A stretch of 37,283 nt of DNA. It comes from a virus. Shown piece after piece: positions 14,838 through 21,323 of the stretch. Below the pieces are notes generated by a model. It ran no database searches. It was not told the origin of the DNA and saw only the letters and a program-made list of their open reading frames with translations. The DNA lies in IMG/VR virus record IMGVR_UViG_3300049432_000202, positions 1-37,283 of that record; one strand, 5' to 3'. Made by a program: the position numbers and the translations under genes. The number at the start of each line of letters is the position of its first letter. The first letter of the stretch is position 1.

Positions 14838-14849
14838 CTCTGTTTCCTC

Positions 14850-15275
14850 CTACTCTCTGTTGGCCGTGAGCGCGCGCGTCTCACAGTCGAAGTTCAGGCT
14901 GTACTCGTAGTTGCCGTTGGCGTCCGAGGCCATCGGGACCGGCCCGGACTGTCGTGCGTTACAGCCGACGACGAAGGTGTCGTCGGGGAGCGTTGTCCTG
15001 TGGAGTCCGTGCAGCTCGCCGTAGATGCGGCGAGCCTTGTCGTACGCGACCCGAGGGTCATCGCCTTCGGCTCGGACGATGATGTGGAAGCCCGAGTAGT
15101 CGTAGCCGAGCTTTACGTCGGGCTCGCCACCGGGAGACTCGAAGATCCCGATCGCATCGATCGGTTCCGCCGGCATCCCTCCGATGAACACGTTCGCGTT
15201 CGTCGACTCCTCGTCGTAGTTGAACTCGACCTCGTCGATCGTCCGTAGGTACCTCGCGATCCCGACGGCGATCAC
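14850..15275 (-). CDS. Tail terminator (minor capsid protein 3-like)
   Basis: The product has 141 residues and would cap the tail tube and join it to the head. The central block KLGYDYSGFHIIVRAEGDDP, then ARRIYGELHGL, and the closing strands NYEYSLNFDCETRAL follow the pattern of the minor capsid 3 / tail terminator families. GTG at 15275 forms a GTGA overlap with the upstream connector and is preferred to the upstream extension, which is shadow sequence. It sits between the neck proteins and the tail tube as expected. Confidence 0.8.
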   Translation of the reverse strand: MIAVGIARYLRTIDEVEFNYDEESTNANVFIGGMPAEPIDAIGIFESPGGEPDVKLGYDYSGFHIIVRAEGDDPRVAYDKARRIYGELHGLHRTTLPDDTFVVGCNARQSGPVPMASDANGNYEYSLNFDCETRALTANRE

Positions 15276-15619
15276 AGGACTTCCCCGATGTCGCTGCCGA
15301 TCATCTCGATGAGGTCGCTGCCACGCTCCTGCAGTGACCGCTCGAGCCACTTCGCTCGGCGCCCTGCGTCGTGACTGAGGCGTTCGTCCTCGTGCTGACG
15401 GACCGCGTACGGCGTGTCGTAGGACACGGCCGCCTCGCCCGCACCGGCATCGACCGAGACACCGCCGGAACGCATGAGCGTCCCCTCCTCGATCGGGACC
15501 GTCCGGTTCGCATCCTCGAGGAGAGCGAGGCCGGCCTTCGCGAGCGCCATGCCCCGCTTCGTCTTCACCGCGGCGGTGACCTTGGCGAAGTTGTTTTCGA
15601 CCCTGACTCGCATCGCCAT
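15272..15619 (-). CDS. Head-tail connector, HK97 gp10 / minor capsid 2-like
   Basis: The product has 115 residues. Recognisable features are an N-terminal helix (VTAAVKTKRGMALAKAGLAL), the motif TVPIEEGTLMRSG, the strand AAVSYDTPYAVRQHE, and RRAKWLERSLQE. These are the usual blocks of gp10-like neck proteins (VPxxTGxLxxS, YAxxxHE, GRAKFLE). The ATG at 15619 overlaps the upstream stop as TAATG. It would sit in the neck between head closure and tail terminator. Confidence 0.85.
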   Translation of the reverse strand: MAMRVRVENNFAKVTAAVKTKRGMALAKAGLALLEDANRTVPIEEGTLMRSGGVSVDAGAGEAAVSYDTPYAVRQHEDERLSHDAGRRAKWLERSLQERGSDLIEMIGSDIGEVL

Positions 15620-15939
15620 TACGCGAGCACCGCCTCGACCTGCTCCGGTCCGGTGAGACCGTTGTGCGTGGTGACCTCGACGATCCGCATCACCTTGCCG
15701 TCGACGGTTACCCGCGACTGCAGAGTGAGCTTCTCGGCCTCGTCGGCCGATGCCCACAGGGTGGCCTCGGAGATGATCTCCTCTCGGTCGGCACCGACGC
15801 GCGTCACGACGATCCGCCGGCGCCACTCGACCGAGCAGTTGACCCCCTGCTTGCCATCGAGACGCGTGCCGATCGAGGTCTGACCCCGGAAGGTCTCGAC
15901 CTCGACCCTGTCGATGAGCAGGAACGGTGGCGGCTTCAC
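15619..15939 (-). CDS. Head closure / minor capsid protein 1-like
   Basis: The product has 106 residues, beta rich, with RIVVTRVGADREEIISEATL, then VDGKVMRIVEVTTHNG near the C-terminus; these resemble head-closure proteins of the minor capsid 1 group. GTG at 15939 forms a GTGA overlap with the upstream connector, and the long upstream frame looks non-coding. The stop overlaps the next ATG as TAATG. It is assigned mainly from gene order (connector, head closure, gp10-like, terminator) plus a fitting size. Confidence 0.7.
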   Translation of the reverse strand: MKPPPFLLIDRVEVETFRGQTSIGTRLDGKQGVNCSVEWRRRIVVTRVGADREEIISEATLWASADEAEKLTLQSRVTVDGKVMRIVEVTTHNGLTGPEQVEAVLA

Positions 15940-16289
15940 GAGACTCCGATCCCTCGGTTCAGGAGACCGCCTGTGAAGAGCACGTCCTCGGCTTGGGGGG
16001 CGAGACGTCGCCCGGTCGACTTGACCGAGATCCCCTTGCCCGAGGACGCGAACCGAGCAGACGCTTCGGTCACGTCGCCGGTCTGCAACCACCATTCGAC
16101 CTGCGCGGAGACTGCATCGCGCAGAGCGTTCGAAACGTTGACGTCGATGATCGTCCCGTCCGCTCGTTTCGCGTACGGCGCCACGACGACGGAATCGATC
16201 AGGTTGGAGGCGCGCTGCAGCAACCGCTCCGCGTTCTGCGGTGCCTCGCTTCCCATCCATTCCTGAAGCTCCTCCTTCGTCGCGTGCAT
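15936..16289 (-). CDS. Head-tail connector (neck adaptor)
   Basis: The product has 117 residues and is mostly helical: ATKEELQEWMGSEAPQNAER, LLQRASNLIDSVV, then NALRDAVSAQVEWWLQTGD. This alternation of short helices with a Trp-Trp near the middle is typical of gp6/gp15-type adaptor rings under the portal. The C-terminus (LLNRGIGVS) recalls connector tails that hook the head closure. The ATG at 16289 has no clear Shine-Dalgarno and follows the preceding stop by 3 bases, so reinitiation is likely. The call is supported by order and composition. Confidence 0.8.
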   Translation of the reverse strand: MHATKEELQEWMGSEAPQNAERLLQRASNLIDSVVVAPYAKRADGTIIDVNVSNALRDAVSAQVEWWLQTGDVTEASARFASSGKGISVKSTGRRLAPQAEDVLFTGGLLNRGIGVS

Positions 16290-16292
16290 CTG

Positions 16293-16616
16293 TTACTTGA
16301 AGGCTCGAACCGTCACGCTGGCCGCTGCCGAGTACGTGACGAGGACTCGCCCGTTGGAGTTGTTGAACCTGCCCGTCGGGAACGGACCCATGACCTCTCG
16401 CGCTCCCGCCGCCACCGCGTTGACGATGTCGTGGTCGAAGCCTTGGTCACACGGCTTCTGCGAGTTGATGGTCACGTTGATCGACCCACCCGATGCGTTG
16501 TCGATCTCGAGGTACGTCTCGCCGTCGTTGTAGAACTCGTCGCCACCCGCCGCGGCTGCTGCGAACGCAGGGACGGAACCGGATGCACCGGCAGTGGCGA
16601 CGTTGAGCACGGCCAT
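16293..16616 (-). CDS. Phage structural protein, possible head decoration protein
   Basis: The product has 107 residues. A short Ala/Gly N-terminus leads to a beta domain: FYNDGETYLEIDNASGGSIN, VTINSQKPC, then REVMGPFPTGRFNNSNGRVL and VTYSAAASVTVRAF. I recognise the pattern DGxTYLEVDNxSGGSxxVT...GPFPxxRFN...GRVxVTYSA from small proteins located between capsid and connector genes in many phages, usually left without function. An immunoglobulin-like fold on the capsid surface is plausible. It is separated by 3 bases from both neighbours. Confidence 0.7.
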   Translation of the reverse strand: MAVLNVATAGASGSVPAFAAAAAGGDEFYNDGETYLEIDNASGGSINVTINSQKPCDQGFDHDIVNAVAAGAREVMGPFPTGRFNNSNGRVLVTYSAAASVTVRAFK

Positions 16617-16619
16617 CGG

Positions 16620-16823
16620 TTAGCCCTGCTTCTTTTCGACTGGCTTGGCACCGGCCTTCGCGGTGGTCTGCTCGGGCGGTGCCTGGGGCTCGGACGCGGT
16701 CTTCGCGCCCGTGTCACTCTCGACTTCCCAAGCGTCGGATGCCTTCAGACGCTTTTCGTAGTCGCCGCCGGGGACGGGGATGACCCGCTGTCCCGACTTC
16801 TTGTTCTTGAAGACGGTACTCAA
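16620..16823 (-). CDS. Small capsid-region protein of unknown function
   Basis: The product has 67 residues. Residues 1-35 look folded (FKNKKSGQRVIPVPGGDYEK, then ASDAWEVE), close in pattern to short phage proteins with a beta hairpin that end in W-x-V. The remainder is a Pro/Ala/Lys-rich tail, probably disordered. TTG at 16823 forms a TTGA overlap with the upstream gene, the reason for choosing this start. It lies between capsid and connector genes, so a structural or assembly role is likely but not shown. Confidence 0.65.
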   Translation of the reverse strand: MSTVFKNKKSGQRVIPVPGGDYEKRLKASDAWEVESDTGAKTASEPQAPPEQTTAKAGAKPVEKKQG

Positions 16824-17416
16824 GCGTCGCCTCCGGACTTCGAGCTACCCCCGGCCTTCGAGCCCGACCGGGTCCCCGTGCTCTTGCGAGCCGTGGACTT
16901 GCGCGTCGACTTGGTCGACGTCGACTTACGGGTGGTTTTCGGCGTCGCCAACCCCGCCCGTACTGCGGCGGCGTGGTCTGCCTGGTCACGCGTGAGCCCG
17001 ACCTGCTCGGTGCCGCCCGGGTGCTCGACGATCTCGTTCGGGTCGGACAGCGGACCCGGAGCGATGAACGGAGGGGTGACCCCGTCCTTCTCGAGCATGA
17101 GACCGACCGCCTCGCCGTAAGCCTCCCGGCGCTGCTCCTCGGTCATGCCGCGCGACGCGCTCGCGTCCTCCGACGGAGCGGACAGGTTCTGATGCGCCTG
17201 CCGCACGGTGTTCGGATCCTCGAAGACCGTCGTCGGGTCGGTCTCCGGAGCATCGGGCCCCGTGACCTTGTAACCGTGGCGCGCGCAGTAGTCGATCAAC
17301 ACGGGGTTGTTCGTGTACGCGACGCCATCGGCGAAAGCGAGACCTCCCGGGCCGAGGCCCGTGAAGTTCTTGTTCGGGGCTTCGACCTTGGTCTGCCCCT
17401 CGGTGAAGTCTGACAT
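16820..17416 (-). CDS. Capsid-region protein with histone-like basic tail
   Basis: The product has 198 residues. The N-terminal part carries FTGLGPGGLAFADGVAYTNN and LIDYCARHGYKV, and the centre is acidic and low in structure. The last 45 residues are a Lys/Thr/Ser/Arg repeat tract (KSTRKSTARKSTGTRS) like histone H1 or other DNA-binding tails. ATG at 17416 is preferred to the ATG five codons upstream because GGGAG stands 6 bases before it. No family is recognised with confidence. The basic tail next to capsid genes suggests DNA or capsid-interior binding, as inference. Confidence 0.65.
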   Translation of the reverse strand: MSDFTEGQTKVEAPNKNFTGLGPGGLAFADGVAYTNNPVLIDYCARHGYKVTGPDAPETDPTTVFEDPNTVRQAHQNLSAPSEDASASRGMTEEQRREAYGEAVGLMLEKDGVTPPFIAPGPLSDPNEIVEHPGGTEQVGLTRDQADHAAAVRAGLATPKTTRKSTSTKSTRKSTARKSTGTRSGSKAGGSSKSGGDA

Positions 17417-17447
17417 TGCAGCTCCCTTCATGAGCTGACGATCTGAC

Positions 17448-17469
17448 GCTCGTCGCGTTCTTGACGAGC
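17448..17469 (-). other. Hairpin downstream of the major capsid gene
   Basis: Perfect 7-bp arms GCTCGTC and GACGAGC with an 8-base loop lie in the 71-base gap after the capsid stop. There is no T-run, so it is more likely an mRNA 3' stabiliser or weak attenuator than a full terminator. A capsid transcript kept at a higher level than its downstream genes would fit. Confidence 0.4.
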
Positions 17470-17487
17470 CGAACTTTGAAGCGGTGG

Positions 17488-18699
17488 TTACTGGACCTTG
17501 ATGCGACGAACGACGCCGGCGGCCTTGGTGTGCTTGAGCGCGACGGCTGCGACCATCTCGACCTCGCCGGTCTTGACCGCGCCGGAGGTAGAGAAGTCGG
17601 GGAGCCAGTTCTGCACGAGCGGAGCGCCCGCACGAGAGACGCCGTGGAAACCATCGGCGATGCCGAAGTGAACGGCGTAGATGTCGATCATCCCGGTGAC
17701 GTCCGGGTCCGGTGCCGTGAGCGTGTAAACGGGGATGATCGGGGTCGAGGAACCGGGGCGGTCGCCCAGGTCGACGATCGGGATCCCGTCGTAGCTGTCG
17801 ATCTTGCGACCGAAGGCGTCCTCGCCCTGCGTCTTGTAACCGAGACGCCGAGCCAGAGAGACGAGCAATCCGCGACCCTTCGAGTTCGTCAGGATCGCAT
17901 CGGCGCGCTCGCTTAGTGCGCCGAGCATCTCCTCGAAGAGGTCTACGAACGCGTTGCCGTTCGAGTCCCTCAGTGAGGACGAGGAGAGGTCGATGTACGG
18001 AGGACCTGCCGCGGCTCCGAACTCCGTGGTCGTACCCACGAGAGCCTTGTCGAGACCGTCGAAGCTGTTCGCGTCGACCGCCGAGTCGCCGTTGATGGCG
18101 GCGTGGTGGAAGAGCGAACGAGCTGCCTTGATCTTCTGCTGCGACTGCAGAGCGACTTCACTCGCGGCCGCGGGACCGATGTCGGCCAGCACGCGGTCGA
18201 TCTGGTAGCTCCCGCCGAACGGCTTCAGGTCGACGGTGTACTGCTGACGCGTGACCTCGGCCGGCGTGTACTCCGAGTTGATCGCTCGGAAGCCTGCGGT
18301 CGGCTGCGTGATGAGGCGCTGGTAGCCGTAGGTGAGCGTCGCGCCCCCGCCGGCGGGGTTGACTACGTCATCGAATGGCATCGCATCGAGCAGGAAGCTC
18401 GACTTACGGAACTCGTCGATAACGGCTCGATCGACATCGTCGGCGGCATTGAGCTTCGCTTGCGCGAGCGTCACTGCGCCGGACTCGTCGGCCATCATCC
18501 AGAACGAGCCGAGACCGGGGGACATCGACCGGCGCTGCCACCTGGAAGGGTTGGCCTCGCGGTCGAAGTGGGCTGCGTGAAGCAGGTTCTTTCCGAGCTG
18601 TCGCCACGATCCAGCGCGCAACGCCATAGCGTTCGCGAAGGGGGCGAGGAACGTGAGAACCACGAGCGCGGTTAGCGCGTAGGCGGTTGCCTTGTGCAA
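17488..18699 (-). CDS. Major capsid protein (HK97-like) with signal-peptide-like N-terminus
   Basis: The product has 403 residues and forms the icosahedral shell. Capsid features include ITQPTAGFRAINSEYTPAEV, the helix AARSLFHHAAINGD, AILTNSKGRGLLVSLARRLG, the loop DSYDGIPIVDLGDRPGSSTP and the closing strand LKHTKAAGVVRRIKVQ, as in HK97-fold capsids with a long E-loop. It directly follows the scaffold gene. The start is TTG at 18699, with AGGAGG 5 bases upstream, the best ribosome site around. This gives an odd N-terminus: basic residue, hydrophobic core (6-21) and ANA-M at 22-25, like a type I signal peptide. ATG at codon 25 is the alternative start but has no Shine-Dalgarno. Confidence 0.9.
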   Translation of the reverse strand: MHKATAYALTALVVLTFLAPFANAMALRAGSWRQLGKNLLHAAHFDREANPSRWQRRSMSPGLGSFWMMADESGAVTLAQAKLNAADDVDRAVIDEFRKSSFLLDAMPFDDVVNPAGGGATLTYGYQRLITQPTAGFRAINSEYTPAEVTRQQYTVDLKPFGGSYQIDRVLADIGPAAASEVALQSQQKIKAARSLFHHAAINGDSAVDANSFDGLDKALVGTTTEFGAAAGPPYIDLSSSSLRDSNGNAFVDLFEEMLGALSERADAILTNSKGRGLLVSLARRLGYKTQGEDAFGRKIDSYDGIPIVDLGDRPGSSTPIIPVYTLTAPDPDVTGMIDIYAVHFGIADGFHGVSRAGAPLVQNWLPDFSTSGAVKTGEVEMVAAVALKHTKAAGVVRRIKVQ

Positions 18700-18760
18700 C
18701 GGGACCTCCTAGAGAGTGTGGGGAGATCGCCGGAGCGAAGGTCGTGGTGGGGTCCTGCCC

Positions 18761-19531
18761 CTAGCCCTTCATCTTGGCGGCGATCGCCGATTCAAGATTC
18801 GGTTCGGTGCCCGACCCGGGAGTCCCGCCCCCGTTGAGGTCGCTGCCTGACTTCGAGGGGGCCTGCCCCTTCTTCAGCGCTGGTTCCGACTTGATGGCGT
18901 CCTGCACCATCTTGTCGACCTTCGCCTTGAAGTCGTCGGCGGATGGGTCTAGTTGGGCCAATGTTCCTTCGCCTGTCAAGTAGCCGTAGAGAACTTTGAA
19001 GTTCGCGCTGTGCTTGTCCGACGCGTCGCGAACCTCATCTTTGATGTCGCGCGCCTTGATCTCGGCGTCTCTCTTCTCGACCTCGGCCTTGTGCTGCGCG
19101 GCCGCAACGCTGGTCGCATCCGGGTCGTCATCCTCGAGGTCCTTCGGGATGTCGATGCCGGCTTCTTTGAGCGCGTCGCGCGCTGCTTGCCGAGCCCGCT
19201 TCTGTGCCTCGGTGCGGTACTTGGCCGCGTCGTCACGCGCTCTCTTGAGTTCGGGTTCGGTCTTGTTCTTGAAGGCGCGGAGGTCAGTCAGCTCTTTCTT
19301 GACATCCTCGGGAAGGTTCTTCAGGACATCGTCGGCCGGGTCGGGTTTGGGATCGGGGGCCGGATCGGGCTGCGGGTCAGGTGTGGGATCTGGAGCGGGG
19401 TCGGGGGTCGGATCGGGCTGGGGATCATCGCCCCCCGCATAACGAGGCATGACGCGCTCGAGTCCTCCGGTAGCGTCGAAGACGAGCCACTGCCTGCCGT
19501 TGGGTGCGAGTTCGATACGGGGACCTCTCAA
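18761..19531 (-). CDS. Capsid scaffolding protein
   Basis: The product has about 256 residues and should guide capsid assembly and then be lost. A Pro-Asp repeat (DPxPDPx units, residues about 35-66) leads into a long charged coiled coil (about 70-200: LPEDVKKELTDLRAFKNK, AQKRARQAARDALKEAG) and a Gly/Ser-rich end that closes with ESAIAAKMKG. This layout and the position just before the capsid gene are typical. TTG at 19531 is chosen because AGGAG lies 6 bases upstream; GTG one codon earlier is nearly as good, and the further open frame upstream has no signal. There is no protease domain. Expression may start after the hairpin at 19652-19681. Confidence 0.85.
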   Translation of the reverse strand: MRGPRIELAPNGRQWLVFDATGGLERVMPRYAGGDDPQPDPTPDPAPDPTPDPQPDPAPDPKPDPADDVLKNLPEDVKKELTDLRAFKNKTEPELKRARDDAAKYRTEAQKRARQAARDALKEAGIDIPKDLEDDDPDATSVAAAQHKAEVEKRDAEIKARDIKDEVRDASDKHSANFKVLYGYLTGEGTLAQLDPSADDFKAKVDKMVQDAIKSEPALKKGQAPSKSGSDLNGGGTPGSGTEPNLESAIAAKMKG

Positions 19532-19651
19532 CACACGCTCCTTCCATCGGGCCTGCCGATGACGATGGAGATCACGAACGCGGTGAGTCTCGGAGTGAAC
19601 GTTGTGCAATGTACGACGCGACGCGCGACGCGTCTCGTGTTTCGGACGCGA

Positions 19652-19681
19652 AGAGACCCCGCACCGGGTAGCGGGGTCTCT
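19652..19681. terminator. Terminator-like hairpin upstream of the scaffold gene
   Basis: Arms AGAGACCCCGC and GCGGGGTCTCT make an 11-bp perfect stem with an 8-base loop. The flanking CGGACGCGAA and arm are almost the same as at the operon-end terminator (1942-1975). On the minus strand only a short T/C tail follows. It stands about 120 bases before the scaffold start, so it could stop packaging-module transcripts or act as an attenuator before capsid genes. Confidence 0.65.
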
Positions 19682-19689
19682 CAGTTCCG

Positions 19690-19864
19690 GTCGGGGAACC
19701 GGGGCGGGGCCGGGTGTGCCTCGCTCGGTTAGTTTCCGCGTGGTGTCAACGATCCAAGTTGTCTTGGAGTCGCGCCGATCGGTCCAACTTTTCGGCGAGT
19801 TACTTGCATCGAGTTACTCGGAGCGCGGAATGTGCGGTCGATATTATCGGCGCGAAAGTCACAC
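19690..19864 (-). promoter_or_regulatory. Gene-free control region with palindrome and direct repeats
   Basis: The 255 bases between the scaffold and minor capsid genes include the most AT-containing stretch of the head region. It holds a palindrome TCCAAG-TTGT-CTTGGA (19753-19768), two copies of CGAGTTACT 14 bases apart (19796-19804, 19810-19818), and CGATATTATCG (odd palindrome near 19838). On the minus strand a TTGACA lies at about 19744-19749 but I could not place a good -10. It may hold a late promoter and operator for scaffold and capsid, or be read-through control with the hairpin. Confidence 0.4.
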
Positions 19865-20890
19865 CTACCGGGCGCCGAGACCCTCACGGTAAGGCAACCG
19901 CTTCCCGTCGCCGACGTGCTCCGACAGTCGGTCCCTCCACTCTGCGACGCGCCCGGGTGCGGCCGTGTCACCGACAACCTCTCGACGCTTCCACCGGCGC
20001 ACGCCGCGCTCGAGGTAACGCTGCTCCGACCGAAACGCGGCGCCGGCGGGATCTTCGGTCCGTCCATATGGACGCGTGAACCCCGGTACGTAGAGGCCGA
20101 TGTCGTGGCGGCAGTTGGGATGGAAGAGCCCGCTCGCCGTCGCCTCCGCCACTGAGTAGTACTTCGTCGAACGCCCCGAGATCGACAGGACCTCGCCCTC
20201 CCACTCGCGACAGAGCGGGCATTCCTGCGGGGCGTCCGAGACGATGACGAGGTCCTCACCGATCGACGAGATCGTGTCGAGATGTCCTGCGATCGCCGCT
20301 TGACCCGACGCCGTGCGAACGCCCATCTCGGCGTAGGAGGCCAGCTCCCAATTGCGACCGGCGTCGTCGACGAACCCGGTGATGCCCGAATCCGCGAACG
20401 CGTTCAGCGCACCCTGCGCGGCATCTCGACGCGACTGCGACCCGGCGACGACCTGTGCGGCGGCCGACCGGATGATCCTCGAGTAAGCGGTCTCGATGAA
20501 CCGGACGATGCGTTGGTTGCCACCGTGCAGGCCCCGGACCGTGTCGTCAATCAGTCGGAGGATGGCGCGCGGGGTGGTCACGCCCTTCTCGGCGATCTCC
20601 CGTTCGAGCGCCCGGAGCTCGGCGCGCGCGGCGGCGGTACCGAGTTCGTAGGAGCGGCGAAGGATGTCATCGACCTGCCGCGCCATCTCTCGATCGAGGT
20701 CTCGGACTACCGACAACGTTTCGCGCCGCAGGAGTGTGACCTCGGCGAGCTTCCGTTCCGCCCATCCTGGGTCGGTGATGCCTCGCTTGACCCTGCGCGC
20801 CACAGCGCGCATGAGCACGAGCTCGGCTCGGAGGTAGATGCGGAGGATCTCTCGCGCTACTTGCTCCGATGACGCTGGGGAGACCGGCAT
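19865..20890 (-). CDS. Phage minor capsid protein 2 (MuF/SPP1 gp7-related)
   Basis: The product has 341 residues, attached to the portal inside the head in related phages. Helical N-terminal two thirds (to about residue 180) precede the family signature: ASYAEMGVRTASGQAAIAGH, then DAPQECPLCREWEGEVLSIS with a Cys pair, and GLFHPNCRHDIGLYVPG. The CPLC and HPNCRH blocks are probably a metal or structural site typical of the minor capsid 2 group. A 60-residue basic C-terminus follows. The ATG at 20890 follows directly on the previous stop (TAG-ATG). It lies between portal and scaffold, the usual place. Confidence 0.9.
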   Translation of the reverse strand: MPVSPASSEQVAREILRIYLRAELVLMRAVARRVKRGITDPGWAERKLAEVTLLRRETLSVVRDLDREMARQVDDILRRSYELGTAAARAELRALEREIAEKGVTTPRAILRLIDDTVRGLHGGNQRIVRFIETAYSRIIRSAAAQVVAGSQSRRDAAQGALNAFADSGITGFVDDAGRNWELASYAEMGVRTASGQAAIAGHLDTISSIGEDLVIVSDAPQECPLCREWEGEVLSISGRSTKYYSVAEATASGLFHPNCRHDIGLYVPGFTRPYGRTEDPAGAAFRSEQRYLERGVRRWKRREVVGDTAAPGRVAEWRDRLSEHVGDGKRLPYREGLGAR

Positions 20891-20998
20891 CTAGGCGACC
20901 ATCTCGCGTGCGTCGAACTCCTCGAACCCCGCTTCTATGAGGCTCGTGAACAACTCGTGGAGCCAGATGGCGTGTTCCTTGATCGAAGGCTGCGTCAT
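20891..20998 (-). CDS. 35-residue helical protein between portal and minor capsid genes
   Basis: The product has 35 residues, amphipathic helical, with IKEHAIWLHELFTSLIEAGF followed by acidic residues and an REMVA end. This resembles tiny phage proteins with E-x-Y-x-x-L-x-x-A-G-F followed by a short helix, by eye only. ATG at 20998 overlaps the stop of the zinc-ribbon gene as TGATG, and its TAG is directly followed by the next ATG. The position in the head module suggests an assembly cofactor, unproven. Confidence 0.65.
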   Translation of the reverse strand: MTQPSIKEHAIWLHELFTSLIEAGFEEFDAREMVA

Positions 20999-21189
20999 CA
21001 CCGGCCGTCTCCGTCGTTCGTTTCGTGTTTCTCCGGGGCGAGTTGGATGCGGCCTAGCTCGTGGAAGTCCGTGGTGCAGTCGGGGCACAGGCACACGACG
21101 GTATCCGTGTGAGGGATGGGGAAATCGGTTGCCGGGAAGCGATCGTTGTCGAGGAGGCCGAGGCACCCGCGACAGACGTAAGCGTTCAC
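20998..21189 (-). CDS. Small zinc-ribbon protein
   Basis: The product has 63 residues. Two Cys pairs, Cys6-x-x-Cys9 (CRGC) and CLCPDC at about 33-38, are spaced as in a zinc ribbon, followed by an acidic helix and a polar tail. GTG at 21189 forms a GTGA overlap with the C2H2 gene, which fixes the start. No family is identified. It is the middle one of three tiny genes placed between portal and minor capsid 2. Confidence 0.7.
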   Translation of the reverse strand: MNAYVCRGCLGLLDNDRFPATDFPIPHTDTVVCLCPDCTTDFHELGRIQLAPEKHETNDGDGR

Positions 21190-21323
21190 GCCGAGGGTTT
21201 CGTGGCTCGTGCTTCACGCCGAGTCTTACGGGCCGCGCGTACGGCGTCCTTGTGGCGCTTCGTCTCCTTGTGCGACCACAGCGCGTTGTAGTCCCCTCCG
21301 CACACCGAACATCGAGCCTTCAC
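21186..21323 (-). CDS. 45-residue C2H2-type zinc-finger protein
   Basis: The product has 45 residues. Cys5-x2-Cys8-x9-His18-x5-His24 (CSVCGGDYNALWSHKETKRH) fits a short C2H2 finger of U1-like spacing, and a basic Arg/Lys-rich tail follows. Such a protein is likely to bind nucleic acid. GTG at 21323 begins directly after the portal stop (TAA at 21326-21324) with no gap. It ends in a GTGA overlap. The rarity of real C2H2 fingers in phage head modules makes it worth attention. Confidence 0.7.
   Translation of the reverse strand: MKARCSVCGGDYNALWSHKETKRHKDAVRAARKTRREARATKPSA

Noticed and set aside
18713-18751. Possible GGGG/CCCC hairpin before the capsid gene
   Set aside because: Only four G/C pairs with a five-base loop; expected by chance at this base composition.
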